Assembly: GCA_963789885.1 (NCBI GenBank)
Contig: CAWBNB010000018.1
Span: forward strand, 78,342 to 142,341
Origin: DATEDA01 sp963789885
GTDB taxonomy: Bacteria; Pseudomonadota; Gammaproteobacteria; Burkholderiales; SG8-39
Reading direction: 5' to 3'
DNA: 64,000 nt
The notes under the pieces are model-generated. The model made no database searches. It was not told where the DNA came from and was given only the letters and a program-made list of their open reading frames with translations. The position numbers were made by a program, and so were the translations under genes. Positions 1-8,803 of the stretch are shown here, piece after piece (the stretch's first letter is position 1; the number at the start of each line of letters is the position of its first letter).

Positions 1-567
1 TGAACGGGGACCACCACGAAGTCGGACTTGCCGTTCCCGCCTGAGAACTTCACCGCGTAGGGCCACCGGCTGAATATGATCGTGCCCTCCTCCGGATCGG
101 CAAACCCGTCCCGGATGGCGCTCTCGCGTGCTTCATCGACCTCGAAGCCAAGCTTCCACGGACCTCCCGTCAGCGTGAACCACGGCTGCGTTCCAGGCAA
201 TGCCTGTCCACTGGTCGTCGGGCGCTCGTGCGCCCGGGCGCTTCTCGAATAGTTCGTATCGCCATTTCGCGGCCGGCCCGTTAAGCGAAGCAAACGCGCG
301 GTCCAGCTCAGAATTCCGAGGCTTGCCGCCGGTGGTCTTCCGGTTCACGGAGATCTCTTCAAGCGCGAGGATGTCGACCCTCGATGCCCTGATGTACGAG
401 GCGACGTCCTGTGGCGCTTGCGGTGTTCGCTTGCCGGCCGTGGCGTTGCCGAGCCATTGGATGTTCCACGCGCCAACGTGGATAACGCGCTCGCACTGTT
501 GCGGCGGTTGCTGCGCGAAGCCGATCGCCGTCGAGCAGGCCAGGAGTCCAACCAGAAATCGCGTCAT
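1..567 (-). pseudogene. Secreted endonuclease/exonuclease/phosphatase-like protein, frameshifted, 3' end off window
   Basis: The frame opens with a clear signal peptide (MTRFLVGLLACSTAIGFAQQ) followed by GAWNIQWLG and ILALEEI. These match the N-terminal Asn and Glu metal-site motifs of the endonuclease/exonuclease/phosphatase superfamily, whose members cleave phosphodiester bonds with Mg. The annotated frame stops at 133, but shortly after IAWN (about 185-200) a different minus-strand frame continues without a stop to the window edge (WFTLTGGPWKLGF..., ...GTIIFSRWPYAVKF). One indel therefore separates two halves of one gene. It starts 21 nt after the S74 gene and is probably cotranscribed with it. 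Family assignment is good; the exact substrate is unknown. Confidence 0.7.
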
Positions 568-588
568 GTCACGGCTCTTTTCATGTGG

Positions 589-1914
589 TTACGGTATGAC
601 GTCGAGGATGTTGTCGCCGAGACTTCTCTCGGTTGTGATCAAATGCTTCTCACGCGATTCCAGCCGCGCCGCGACAGTCTCAAGATGAGCGTGCCTCTCT
701 CTTAGATCTTCGACTTTCGATTCCAGAACGGCAATCTGCGCGTCCTTACGTTTGAGCTCCGCCGTGCGCTTCTCCAGCGCCTGTACGGCGATCATAAGAA
801 TGCCTGCGATGTCGCCGGAATTGATCGTCGTCTCCGAGCCAATCTGCCCGACTCCGTCGTGGCCGAATGCCGCAAAGAAGTCCTGAGCCATGGGCCCGTA
901 GTGGCGCAACCGCTTAGGATCGTGGCCTATGAAGTTCCAGCTCGGCAGCTGAAAGCCGCGAATCTTCCCCAGCACTTCCTCTCCATCCACCGGCTGGAAG
1001 TTTTCCTTCTTGGTCTTGTCCGAAACGCTGGTAAGAGCTACCTGACCCTCGATCACCGTGACCGAAGCGTTTCCCAGGCGGACCTTATTGCTGGCATTGA
1101 CCAGCGCTCCTGAACCGATGGCCGTGGCGTTGGTCAGGTTCCCAGCAGACACATTGGCAGCGTTACCGATCGCGGTATTGTTGGTGCCCGTTGTGTTGAA
1201 AAGGAGCGCATTGAGTCCGCTGGCGGTGTTGCCATTGCCGGTGGTGTTATTGAAGAGCGCGTTCCCTCCGCTGGCGGTGTTGCCGCCGCCCGTGGTGTTG
1301 TTAGAGAGCGCATTGAGTCCGCCGGCAGTGTTGGAGTAGCCCGTTGTGTTGTGGGAGAGCGCTTTGGCTCCGCTGGCGGTGTTGAAGTAGCCTGTGGTGT
1401 TGCTAGATAGCGCTTCGGATCCGCTGGCGGTGTTGGAGCTGCCCGTAGTGTTCGCTGAGAGCGCATAGTTTCCGCAGGCGGTGTTGTAGTCGCCCGTGGT
1501 GTTGCTAGTGAGCGCATTGAGTCCGCAGGCGGTGTTTTGGCTGCCCGTGGTGTTGCTAAAGAGCGCATACGCCCCGCTGGCGGTGTTGGAGAGTCCCGTG
1601 GTGTTGGCAAAGAGCGCAAAGGCGCCGTTCGCTGAGTTGTAGCTGCCCGTCGTGTTGCTCCCGAGCGCATCGCGTCCGCTGGCGGTATTCACGCTCCCCG
1701 TCGTGTTGCTCCCGAGCGCATCGCGTCCGATGGCGGTGTCGGAGTGCCCCATGGTGTTGTTCTGAAGCGCGCCCGTTCCCAGAGCGATGTTGGTCTGCGC
1801 CGCAGCAACGTCCGCGAGAGACAGAGAGAAAACGAGCGCAGCAGTAAGCACAGGAAAAAACGAATCGACCCGGGTCAGAACGAGGGTCCCTGTGAGGGTA
1901 AGAACTTTCTTCAT
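589..1914 (-). CDS. Surface protein with YadA-head-like repeats and C-terminal S74 chaperone domain
   Basis: A signal peptide at the chosen Met (MKKVLTLTG...ADVAAAQ) is preceded by AGGAGG; the upstream in-frame Met has no such site. Then come eleven 17-residue repeats of the form TAxGxxALxxNTTGxxN, the left-handed beta-roll type known from trimeric autotransporter heads. The C-terminal ~140 residues carry SDKTKKENF, YGPMAQDFFAAFG and INSGDIAGILMIAVQALE, typical of the Peptidase_S74 intramolecular chaperone that trimerises fibres and can self-cleave at the Ser-Asp. A terminal coiled coil follows. No YadA membrane anchor is visible, so it may be released or part of a fibre rather than a classical autotransporter. 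Copy 1 of the conserved upstream element lies about 170 nt before the start. Two fragments of a related tail occur at 8500 and 19389. Confidence 0.8.
   Translation of the reverse strand: MKKVLTLTGTLVLTRVDSFFPVLTAALVFSLSLADVAAAQTNIALGTGALQNNTMGHSDTAIGRDALGSNTTGSVNTASGRDALGSNTTGSYNSANGAFALFANTTGLSNTASGAYALFSNTTGSQNTACGLNALTSNTTGDYNTACGNYALSANTTGSSNTASGSEALSSNTTGYFNTASGAKALSHNTTGYSNTAGGLNALSNNTTGGGNTASGGNALFNNTTGNGNTASGLNALLFNTTGTNNTAIGNAANVSAGNLTNATAIGSGALVNASNKVRLGNASVTVIEGQVALTSVSDKTKKENFQPVDGEEVLGKIRGFQLPSWNFIGHDPKRLRHYGPMAQDFFAAFGHDGVGQIGSETTINSGDIAGILMIAVQALEKRTAELKRKDAQIAVLESKVEDLRERHAHLETVAARLESREKHLITTERSLGDNILDVIP
1177..1737 (-). repeat. Eleven tandem 51-bp coding repeats
   Basis: The DNA repeats every 51 bp, each unit coding 17 residues of the S74/YadA-like protein. 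The consensus positions Thr-Ala, Gly, Ala-Leu and Asn-Thr-Thr-Gly are kept while the rest varies, which indicates selection on the protein fold. Units can be gained or lost by slippage. Confidence 0.9.
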
Positions 1915-2063
1915 CCTTCCTCCTATGTCGGCCGTGCTATCCGGAGATGGGCGAGACTCGGCCCACACCCGAGTCATAGCGTGCCGAGGCCGTTGACGGC
2001 CGAGCACCCCCCAGCAATGCTGCGACGGGGACCATGCTCGTGAGCGAGATCGTCGGTACGAAA

Positions 2064-2150
2064 TCTAGGCGAAGGCGCGACGGTGGGATATCCCAGGAAT
2101 GCGCTTACGCATCCCGTCTTTGCGCTAAACCGCCCGGTCTAGGTTGAAAG
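2064..2150 (-). promoter_or_regulatory. Conserved upstream element, copy 1
   Basis: One of six related ~90-bp sequences. Read toward the gene it contains GCGTAAGCGCATTCCTGGGA followed by TATCCCACCG, and about 15 nt later CGCCTAGATTTCGTACCGAC. It precedes the S74 surface-protein gene. The core has inverted-repeat character (ATGCG-4 nt-CGCAT in the better copies), as expected of a regulator site. Which regulator binds is unknown. Confidence 0.6.
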
Positions 2151-2289
2151 GAACGCGTGCTGCTCAGAGCTAAAGGAGTCGCACCAGGTCGGGAAACCAT
2201 GCGTAGATTGGGCGTGTGAACTCGACTCTGCCTTCGGAACAGACCCAAGACGAGTCTCCTGAAGGAGGATGTCTCTCCATCGATGGCCG

Positions 2290-3765
2290 TTACAAGGTCT
2301 TCAGATACTCGACGAGCGCCTTCTTTTGCGCCGGCGGCAACTCTGTCCCGAACTCGTGCCCCTGGTTGCCGCCGCCCCTCGCGCCGACCTCGTGCCTGGT
2401 ACCTTGATGCTCGGCTTCAGGGCCGGCGGTGACAAAACCCACTCTCTCGGGGTCGTAGACGTCGTAGCCGCGATAGAAGCTCTTGGGACGGCGTGCTTGC
2501 GGCTCGAGAACGTCGGCGAGCGTCGGCACTGACCCGTTGTGTAGATACGGCGCGCGCAGCCAGATGCCGTCGAGGAAGGGGGCGACGTAGCCGACGAGCG
2601 GCTCCTCGACAAGCCCCTTGCGGTCGATGCCCATCGCACGCACCACTCTGTTGGATGCGACGGCGGCGTCCTTGCTCCAGGTATCCAGGCGGTCTCGGTC
2701 GGTGCCTACTTCGACGAGCGGGATGCGCATACCGGTGCGCTCGCTCGCATGACAGGTCGCGCAGTTGCGCTCGAACACGCCACGGCCTTCCCCGGCGAGC
2801 ACGGCGTCGATCGGAAAGGGATACCTCGGTGCCGCCCTTGCCTTGAGATACTCGTGCAGCCAGTTCACGTGGCCGAGAAACTCGTCCCTGTGTCGCGGCG
2901 CGGCGCCGAGCAATCCCAGCGCCGAATCGATGATGACCGAGTACGCATCGTGGCTGTCGCCGGCGAGGTTCATGCGCATGCCCCTCTCCCACCGATACTT
3001 CTGCAGGTTCCACACGGCGGGCATATCGGTGGGGCCGAAGGTGTCGTCGATCTCGGCGCGGATCATGAAATATTTCGTGAGGTTCATGGCGTCATCGCGA
3101 CCGCGGCCCCAGTCCGGCAGATCGGGGCGGAACACCCAGGCGAACTGCTTCTCTCGCTCCAGCAGCCGTTTCTTGGTGATGGGGATGATGAGGAAGCGGT
3201 AGGCGAACCGGTCGAACCAGTCGAGCTCGGTGACGAGCTGGATCTCTCGCATGAGGTTGTCGGCGTTGAAGCGGGGATCCTTGGCGCACAGGATGAAGAA
3301 GCGGAAGAAGCCCGCGACGTTGGTCGTATGCGCTGGTCCGCCCGGCACGAAGACGGGATTCGAGTCACGGTCGGTGCGATAGCTCGCGGTATGACACACG
3401 GCGCAGTTGTTAGCGACGCGCGGGATTCCGATGACCCGTTTCGTGAACCCGATCGGCAACTCCTGGCCCTGCTCCCAGGGCACGCCGAACGACGCATAGC
3501 CGCCGCCCGGTCCGGGCAAATACTCGGGGAACACGCGCGGCAGCACGTAGAAGATCCAGTAGGGAAGTCCAGCGTCGTGCTCGGCGCCGATCGAGCCGTA
3601 CTTGAATCGCTCGTCGGGATCCTCGATCAATGGCTCGCGGTGTTCGTACATCAGCCGGTAGTAAGCGTAGCCGCCGAAGGTCACGCCGAGGAGCACCAGC
3701 AGGAGCAGCAGGCGCTTGATCCAGCTCCCGCGCGAGCCGGGCGTTTCTGGTGTTGCTGCGCTCAT
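2290..3765 (-). CDS. Membrane-anchored di-heme c-type cytochrome, RoxA-like
   Basis: The N-terminus has one membrane helix (residues ~18-37) that would anchor the protein on the periplasmic side. Two heme-c motifs are present, CAVCH at 121-125 and CATCH at 335-339, with WLRAPYLHNGSVPTL near residue 405. That last motif is typical of RoxA-like and MauG/di-heme peroxidase-related cytochromes. It therefore probably acts in periplasmic electron transfer or oxygen/peroxide chemistry; no substrate can be named. It lies 18 nt downstream of a paralogue with the same architecture, in one operon with a DUF7450-like gene. Length (491) is typical of the short RoxA-like group. Confidence 0.8.
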   Translation of the reverse strand: MSAATPETPGSRGSWIKRLLLLLVLLGVTFGGYAYYRLMYEHREPLIEDPDERFKYGSIGAEHDAGLPYWIFYVLPRVFPEYLPGPGGGYASFGVPWEQGQELPIGFTKRVIGIPRVANNCAVCHTASYRTDRDSNPVFVPGGPAHTTNVAGFFRFFILCAKDPRFNADNLMREIQLVTELDWFDRFAYRFLIIPITKKRLLEREKQFAWVFRPDLPDWGRGRDDAMNLTKYFMIRAEIDDTFGPTDMPAVWNLQKYRWERGMRMNLAGDSHDAYSVIIDSALGLLGAAPRHRDEFLGHVNWLHEYLKARAAPRYPFPIDAVLAGEGRGVFERNCATCHASERTGMRIPLVEVGTDRDRLDTWSKDAAVASNRVVRAMGIDRKGLVEEPLVGYVAPFLDGIWLRAPYLHNGSVPTLADVLEPQARRPKSFYRGYDVYDPERVGFVTAGPEAEHQGTRHEVGARGGGNQGHEFGTELPPAQKKALVEYLKTL

Positions 3766-3783
3766 GACATTGTGCCCAGCGGC

Positions 3784-5352
3784 TCAAAACGTTTTCAGGT
3801 ATTCGACCAAGGCATCTTTGTCCTCGGGCGAGAGCTCGGTGCCGTAGCGATTCCCCTCGTGGCCACGATTGCCGTTGCCGAGTAGCGCGGTTTCGAATTT
3901 GAAGTATTTCCGCCCCTGCTCCTCCGCAACGTCCGAGACGAAGCCGACCTTGGTCTGGTCGAAGAGATCGTTGCCGCGATGGAACGTTTTCGGACGCTTG
4001 TCGCCGGGCTCGAGCAGCTCGCGCAAGCTCGGTACCGAGCCGTTGTGCAGGTACGGCGCACGCAGCCACAGACCGTCGAGCGGCATGTTGGCGTAGCCGA
4101 AGGTCTTGCGGAAATGGCAAAAGCGGAAGTCATAGCCGGCATAGACCGAGCCGAGGTTGGCGACGAGTGGATACGTGAAGGAATCGAGCCGGTAGCGGTC
4201 GGTGCCGATCTCTTCAATGCGCGTGATCTTCCCGACCTGCGGACCGTATAGGTCGTCATCGCGCTCGCCCGGTTTCAGGCACGCGAGCTCCTTGCCGGCC
4301 GTGGGCGAAGCGAACTCCTGGCCGCTCGCGCCATGGCATCCCGCGCAGTACTGCTTGTAGATCGGCGCGCCCTTGGCGGCGAGCTGCTCGCTGATCGGAA
4401 ACGGATAGCGCGGCGGCGCGAGGTCGAGTAGCCACTCTTCGACGCGGGCGAGCGCCGCGAGGTCGATGGTCGGTGGGGTCGTCCCGGTCGCGCCCGCCGC
4501 GTTCTTGTTGCGCTCGACCGACTTGCCATTGTTGCCGTCCCAGTGTAGTTGCATGCCGATCTTCTTGCGCTGGTTCCAGATCCCCGGAAAGTCAGCGATG
4601 CCGATCGACTCCTGCGGCGAGAGCTGGTGTGCCGGCACGTTGAAAAGCACGGTCTTTGCCGGAGTGAAGGTATCGGTCCTGCCCGGCCCCCATTCCGGCT
4701 GCCTCTCGGTAAAGGCGAGTCGTTCGCGCAGCATCAGCAGCCGCTCGCGCATCAGGGCGATCGCGACCGGGTAGACGACGTAGCGATCGAGCGGGCCGAG
4801 CTTGCCCGCCTGACGCTCGATCTCCGGCACGATGAACTCGGCGCGGAATTTCGCGTCGCCCGCGCATTCGAAGAAGAACTTCGAGAAGCCAAGCAGATCG
4901 AACCTGTGCGCTGGCATCGCGGTGTAAACCCTGGACGGCCCTGCAGGCGCTTCACGCACGGTGCTCGCATGACACGCCGCGCAGTTGACGAATACGCGAT
5001 CGATCCCGAGGTGACGGCGCTTCGAGACGCCGACTGGCAAGTCCTTGTCGCCCTCGTAGATCATCCCGAGCGAGGCGTAGCCCTTGCCTGGTAGATGCTC
5101 CGCGCACACCTGGGGAAGTGCCTGCCAGATCCAGAAAGGGAACCCCGACTCGCGTTCACCTCCGGTGGAGCCGTACTTGAAGTGCTCCTCCGGACTGTCA
5201 TAGGTCACCGGCCGATCGACACCGAAGCGCGCGATGGCGTACGCCGCAACCGCCACCGGAGTCAGGATGACGACACCGAGGACGACCTTGAACAAGCGCC
5301 GCCATCTGTTTCGCTCTGCTTGCAATGCACTGAGGTGCTGCTGTTCGTCCAT
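3784..5352 (-). CDS. Membrane-anchored di-heme c-type cytochrome, RoxA-like (paralogue)
   Basis: This 522-residue protein has an N-terminal membrane helix (about 21-41), a first heme motif CAACH at 124-128 and a second, CAGCH, near residue 345, then LRAPYLHNGSVPSL in the C-terminal third. It resembles the downstream neighbour along its whole length (DSPEEHFKYGS versus DPDERFKYGS at the start, ending DALVEYLKTF versus KALVEYLKTL), so the pair arose by duplication. The Met at 5352 is preferred over one 17 codons upstream because it places the membrane helix correctly, although its ribosome site (GAAAGAGA) is weak. The two proteins could form a heterodimeric redox unit; that is inference. Confidence 0.8.
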   Translation of the reverse strand: MDEQQHLSALQAERNRWRRLFKVVLGVVILTPVAVAAYAIARFGVDRPVTYDSPEEHFKYGSTGGERESGFPFWIWQALPQVCAEHLPGKGYASLGMIYEGDKDLPVGVSKRRHLGIDRVFVNCAACHASTVREAPAGPSRVYTAMPAHRFDLLGFSKFFFECAGDAKFRAEFIVPEIERQAGKLGPLDRYVVYPVAIALMRERLLMLRERLAFTERQPEWGPGRTDTFTPAKTVLFNVPAHQLSPQESIGIADFPGIWNQRKKIGMQLHWDGNNGKSVERNKNAAGATGTTPPTIDLAALARVEEWLLDLAPPRYPFPISEQLAAKGAPIYKQYCAGCHGASGQEFASPTAGKELACLKPGERDDDLYGPQVGKITRIEEIGTDRYRLDSFTYPLVANLGSVYAGYDFRFCHFRKTFGYANMPLDGLWLRAPYLHNGSVPSLRELLEPGDKRPKTFHRGNDLFDQTKVGFVSDVAEEQGRKYFKFETALLGNGNRGHEGNRYGTELSPEDKDALVEYLKTF

Positions 5353-5424
5353 GGCGTCTCTTTCGCTGCCGTCCAGGTGGCGCGCCGAGCTGCGGCGTCC
5401 CAAATCCTGGCCGTCATCCCGGCC

Positions 5425-6096
5425 TCACACGGGCTTCCACGCCTTCTTGAGGCTCGGCACCGCGAGCATCACGCTGCGCACGACCTGGACCGCCGAGCCC
5501 TGCGTGAGCTGGTTTTGCAGCTTGATGTTCTTTAGGTACCCCTGCGGGGTGATTCCACAGATCAGCAAATGGGCGCGCTCGTTCTGAATCGGATATGTCT
5601 TCGTTCCATGCTGCTTCTTCACCGGCACAGCGAAGTAGAGGATTGATTTCAGCGTTGCCCCGGATGCCCGGAATTGATCCTTCAGTTTCACGGCGACGCT
5701 GGGGAGTTTCGATGCCTCCACCACCTGGTACACCTTGTAGTGGTCAAGCTTCTCGGGGAAAGCGCTCCCCGTTTCGACCTTCCGGGTCGGCACGAGGAGA
5801 CCGTACCCCCTTCCGGTCCGGATCTCGAACTTGCCGAACTGATTCTCCAAGCTAACCGCCCGCATCGGCTCGGCCGGCTGAACGCCCCGGTACCAAGCCA
5901 GGTGGGCGTGCTTGTCGTACAAGGGCTCTCCATTCTTCGAAACAGGGTTGGCGAAGTAATCGAGGAGCCGCAGCCGCATCCTCAGTCGGTTCGTGTCGAA
6001 CTGCCCCCGGAGGAAAAGATCTGCGGCCGCCTCCCGATCTTCCACGTCATAGACTTGGAAGTAGTCAAGTTTCAGTTCCTGTGCGGTCATGGTCAT
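5425..6096 (-). CDS. Two-repeat protein, DUF7450-like
   Basis: The 223-residue product has two internal repeats. The first begins LDYFQVYDV and the second LDHYKVYQV; each then has a ...LxxQF stretch, a FANPV or FAVPV strand, and a HAHL or RAHL strand before a second QF/QL end. This pattern matches beta-sandwich proteins often annotated DUF7450, found as exported or surface domains. No signal peptide is visible here. It is the first gene of an operon with the two cytochromes (73-nt gap), and copy 2 of the conserved element lies about 250 nt upstream. Function unknown. Confidence 0.65.
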   Translation of the reverse strand: MTMTAQELKLDYFQVYDVEDREAAADLFLRGQFDTNRLRMRLRLLDYFANPVSKNGEPLYDKHAHLAWYRGVQPAEPMRAVSLENQFGKFEIRTGRGYGLLVPTRKVETGSAFPEKLDHYKVYQVVEASKLPSVAVKLKDQFRASGATLKSILYFAVPVKKQHGTKTYPIQNERAHLLICGITPQGYLKNIKLQNQLTQGSAVQVVRSVMLAVPSLKKAWKPV

Positions 6097-6324
6097 GATC
6101 GTTCCTTTCTCTATCTGGCCTTACCTCGTCGCGGCGATCGCCTCTCGTTCCTTGCCGTTCGGTCGGAGGCCGGTTTGCGTTCGCAGTTACTGGCGATTCG
6201 CGGGTATCTGCGAGATGTAGATCCACGATCCATAGGTCGTCGCAAAGGTCCGCGTACCCGTAGCGTCGCTGGCCATTCCGCCGACGCTCACCTCACTCAT
6301 CGCACGAGCGAAGCTCCTTGATAC

Positions 6325-6416
6325 GAACTCTAGGCGGAGGGACGACATCGGCATATCCCCCGAATGCGTTTGCACATCGCGTGTGCCTGGTAAGCCAGCC
6401 GGATTAGGCCGAACGT
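6325..6416 (-). promoter_or_regulatory. Conserved upstream element, copy 2
   Basis: Read toward the DUF7450-cytochrome operon it contains TGTGCAAACGCATTCGGGGG, GATATGCCGATG and CGCCTAGAGTTCGTATC, aligning with the other copies over ~90 bp including the distal CGGACTAATCC-like block (here CGGCCTAATCCGGC). An ATG in CGTGCGATGA about 25 nt past the element opens a 37-codon frame (6187-6300) of uncertain reality. Confidence 0.65.
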
Positions 6417-6514
6417 TCACGCCGCCAGACCCGCCGCACGAATCCGTACGCTGCAAGGCGCACCGGCGGGATACAGTTGCTGTCCTTTAGTAGATTTGAC
6501 CGGACCGTTTAGAA

Positions 6515-6880
6515 GCTGCGGCCAGCTCCATTGACGCGCCAGGGTTCTTCGAAACGTCCGCCCCTATTCAGCAGCGTGTTGATCGCCTTAGACCGCTGCA
6601 TTCATGCTGAGCGTGCGCGCACTTGCGGCGCAAAGCTGATCGGGAACGTGCAGCAGCGAAAAGCGCACGTGATACCGAGCGTTCCTGCCCTAGCGTGGGG
6701 CGGGAACAATTCCGGTAATTCGCGCGCGGTTGGCCCGCTACTCCCCAGCGTCCGAGGGCGGCGAGACAACCATCATCGAGGAACGACCTCCGCCGAGCTA
6801 GCCCTCAACATCGAATTCTCGGCGCAGCTTGCGCCCGCGATCAGGGCGTATCGGAGCAAGTGCCATGCACAGCAGCTCCC
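6515..6880 (-). pseudogene. Relic of sensor kinase N-terminal domain
   Basis: The minus strand aligns base-for-base in patches with the 5' part of the intact kinase gene at 16142-17935. Recognisable blocks correspond to the codons for DNWNRSRPGVGGNAWYRL, then AGCATGAATGCAGCG (LSMNAA), GGGGCGGACGTTTCGAAGA (GGRFEE) and GAGCTGGCCGCAGCTTC (WNWPQL). Frameshifts and stops break every frame. The fragment lies just downstream of a response-regulator relic, the same order as in the intact module. Confidence 0.7.
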
Positions 6881-6914
6881 GCATAGCATTGCTCCTGTCG
6901 GCGGCGCTGCGGTG

Positions 6915-7060
6915 TTACCTGAGGAGGTGCATCGTCGTCGTTTCGGAGACGGCCTCTCCGCGCGAATGCTCGGCGAGGTTCTGGTAGATCTTCTTGACGT
7001 AGGTAGTGACCGCCTGCGGCGAGAACTCCGGGAGCTTTGCCACCTCGACGAACCCGGAGC
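6915..7060 (-). pseudogene. Relic of NarL/LuxR-type response regulator, HTH end only
   Basis: The last 46 codons read GFVEVAKLPEFSPQAVTTYV, then a KKIYQNLAEHSRGEAV stretch, clearly homologous to the HTH ends of the regulators at 10604 and 17977. The receiver domain and most of the linker are missing. With the kinase relic at 6515 it forms the most decayed of three RR-HK modules. Confidence 0.75.
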
Positions 7061-7311
7061 TGACCGAGAAGTTCCACATGGTCATCCCGTCGCCCGGGTT
7101 CCACCCGCCGTTTCGCGGCTGCGCGCGCCCGACACCGCGGGGCGCGCGCAGATCATCTCCAGCTTGCGCGACGCCGTCGACCCAGAAGCACGGCCGACTG
7201 GATGGTGTCTCACGCCGTGGTCGACCGAACCACTGACGCCCGACCGGTCCGCCTTCTCGTGTGCCGGCCGTTCGGACGTCCGCTCCGAGTTCTCTTCGTG
7301 GCACCGCTGTC

Positions 7312-8208
7312 TCAAAAACTAGGGGTGGAGCAGATACTGGGGTCGACCGTGTTGCCATTGAGCATGTTTCCGGACCCGTTGTTGACGACCTGGAGCTGGG
7401 TCGTATTGTTAATCACCTTGTTCACCTTACCGAACACGGAGATCGACGTGGCGAAGTTATCGTGAATCGAATTGTTGTTCGAATTCCCGCCGAGTGCAAT
7501 CGACCCCGTGGAGGTGGCGCTGCACGCGATGTTGTGATGGATCAGATTGTCGTGAGTACCGGGGTTCTTATCGTTGTCTCGATAGAGTTCACAGGTATCG
7601 ATGTTGATCCCGCCCTCCGTCTGACCGTTCACCGTGTTGTACGCGACACTGCTGTTAGACCCGCCACAGCCGAGATTGACGCCGATTCGGCCGCCCATGA
7701 TCGCATTCTCGAGAATCCTTGCCTTCGTCAAACCCTGGATGGCGACGTTAACGCCGATATCGCCATCGGCGAATCCGGCTGGCACGATAGTGAAACCACG
7801 AAGGGTTGCCCCGGGAGCGGTGATCTGGAAGATGGGGGCACTTGCCGCCGCCTTGACCACCGTGGCGGTTGCTGTCGCCGTAGAGGTCACGTTTAACTGG
7901 TTGGTCCCGATCACGACATTCTCAGTGAAAACGCCCGGGCAGACCTTGATGGCGTCGCCCGCGCTCGACGCGTTGACTGCCGCCTGGATAGAGGAGTACC
8001 CCGCGTTGCTGCAACTCGTGCCAGGCGACGGGGAGGCGGCATTGTTTTTCACCCAGCGGGTGGTCGTCGTCGCCGCCGCGGTAGGCGCCAGGCCGCACAG
8101 CAACAGCGCGGACGTTGCCGCCGCAACGAAGGCCAGAGCACGTGGCTGTCTGGCGCCCCGTGCGTGAAGCTCGCGGCTCGGGAAATCAAAATCAAGCGAT
8201 TTGGTCAT
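7312..8208 (-). CDS. Secreted right-handed beta-helix repeat protein
   Basis: The 298-residue product has a long signal region (RALAFVAAATSALLLCGLAP, then TAAA), then YSSIQAAVNASSAGDAIKVC and PGVFTENVVI. That is the classic entry sequence of pectate-lyase/right-handed beta-helix proteins. The remainder is Asn- and Gly-rich coils (ILENAIMGGRIGVNLG, NLIHHNIAC, NSIHDNF, NKVINNT). Cys residues in the turns suggest an exported, disulphide-stabilised surface or extracellular protein; no polysaccharide-lyase active site is evident. The Met at 8208 follows AGGAG by 7 nt, which decides the start against an upstream in-frame Met. Copy 3 of the conserved element lies ~75 nt upstream. Confidence 0.75.
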   Translation of the reverse strand: MTKSLDFDFPSRELHARGARQPRALAFVAAATSALLLCGLAPTAAATTTTRWVKNNAASPSPGTSCSNAGYSSIQAAVNASSAGDAIKVCPGVFTENVVIGTNQLNVTSTATATATVVKAAASAPIFQITAPGATLRGFTIVPAGFADGDIGVNVAIQGLTKARILENAIMGGRIGVNLGCGGSNSSVAYNTVNGQTEGGINIDTCELYRDNDKNPGTHDNLIHHNIACSATSTGSIALGGNSNNNSIHDNFATSISVFGKVNKVINNTTQLQVVNNGSGNMLNGNTVDPSICSTPSF

Positions 8209-8257
8209 GTCGATTCTCCTCGAAGTTCGGACCGCGCACCTGCGCGATCCGTTGCTG

Positions 8258-8350
8258 CGAACTCTAGGAGACCGGAGCACAGCGGCATATCCCGGGAAAG
8301 CGTTTGCACATCCCGTTTTCCCGGTAACCGGGCTGGGCTAGACCGAAAGT
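8258..8350 (-). promoter_or_regulatory. Conserved upstream element, copy 3
   Basis: Read toward the beta-helix gene it has GTGCAAACGCTTTCCCGGGA, TATGCCGCTGTGCTC and CTCCTAGAGTTCGCAGC. It is aligned with the other copies but has diverged in the distal block. It is the closest of the six to its start codon. Confidence 0.65.
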
Positions 8351-8499
8351 GGTGCCGCGCTAAGGATGAGTGCGGGATCGACAGGCTTAGCGTTGTGCCG
8401 GTCGGAGACGGCTAGCGGACGATCCCAAGCAAGCGCAGCGCATCTCGCGCCTCGCGCGTGCGAACAAGCTGCGCAAGATCGGAGCGCTGCTGTCAAGCA

Positions 8500-8776
8500 G
8501 GAAACTTCATTGGCCACGATCCTAAAACAGTTTCGCCACGATAGGCCCATGGGGCAGGACTTCTTTGTGGCCTTCGGCCAGGGCGGAGTTGGACAGATCG
8601 GCTCGGAGACGACGATCAACTCCGGCGACAGGGCGGGCATTCTTATGATCGCCGTGCAGACGCTGGAAAGGCGCACGGCCGGAGCTCAAACAGAAGAGGC
8701 GCAGATTGCTGTTCTGGAATCGAAAGTAGCCGGCGTTCAGTGTCAAAGGAGCTCTCCCGAGCTGCTCATGGTCTGA
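8500..8776 (+). pseudogene. Fragment of S74 chaperone domain
   Basis: The plus strand codes MGQDFFVAFGQGGVGQIGSE, TTINSGDRAGILMIAVQTLE and AQIAVLESKVAG, very similar to the tail of the surface protein at 589-1914. The preceding FIGHDPK block is in another frame, so a frameshift lies between them, and everything upstream (repeats, signal) is missing. It lies in opposite orientation to the full gene. Confidence 0.8.
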
Positions 8777-8803
8777 ACACCGAGCCCTGTGGCGCGTAGG
8801 CTA

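Noticed and set aside
1134..1670. Minus-strand 178-codon frame over the same repeats
   Set aside because: It is the shifted shadow of the repeat protein; its Arg/Thr/Pro-rich product is an artefact of the 51-bp period.
1177..1737. Regular repeats that could be read as a CRISPR array
   Set aside because: The 51-bp period has no constant repeat plus variable spacer; it codes a continuous 17-residue repeat in a signal-peptide protein.
2749..3885. 378-codon plus-strand frame
   Set aside because: Antisense to two cytochrome genes with clear heme motifs; no motif or ribosome site of its own.
6187..6300. 37-codon ORF after element copy 2
   Set aside because: No ribosome site and no similarity to the short frames after other copies; kept only as a note to the element.
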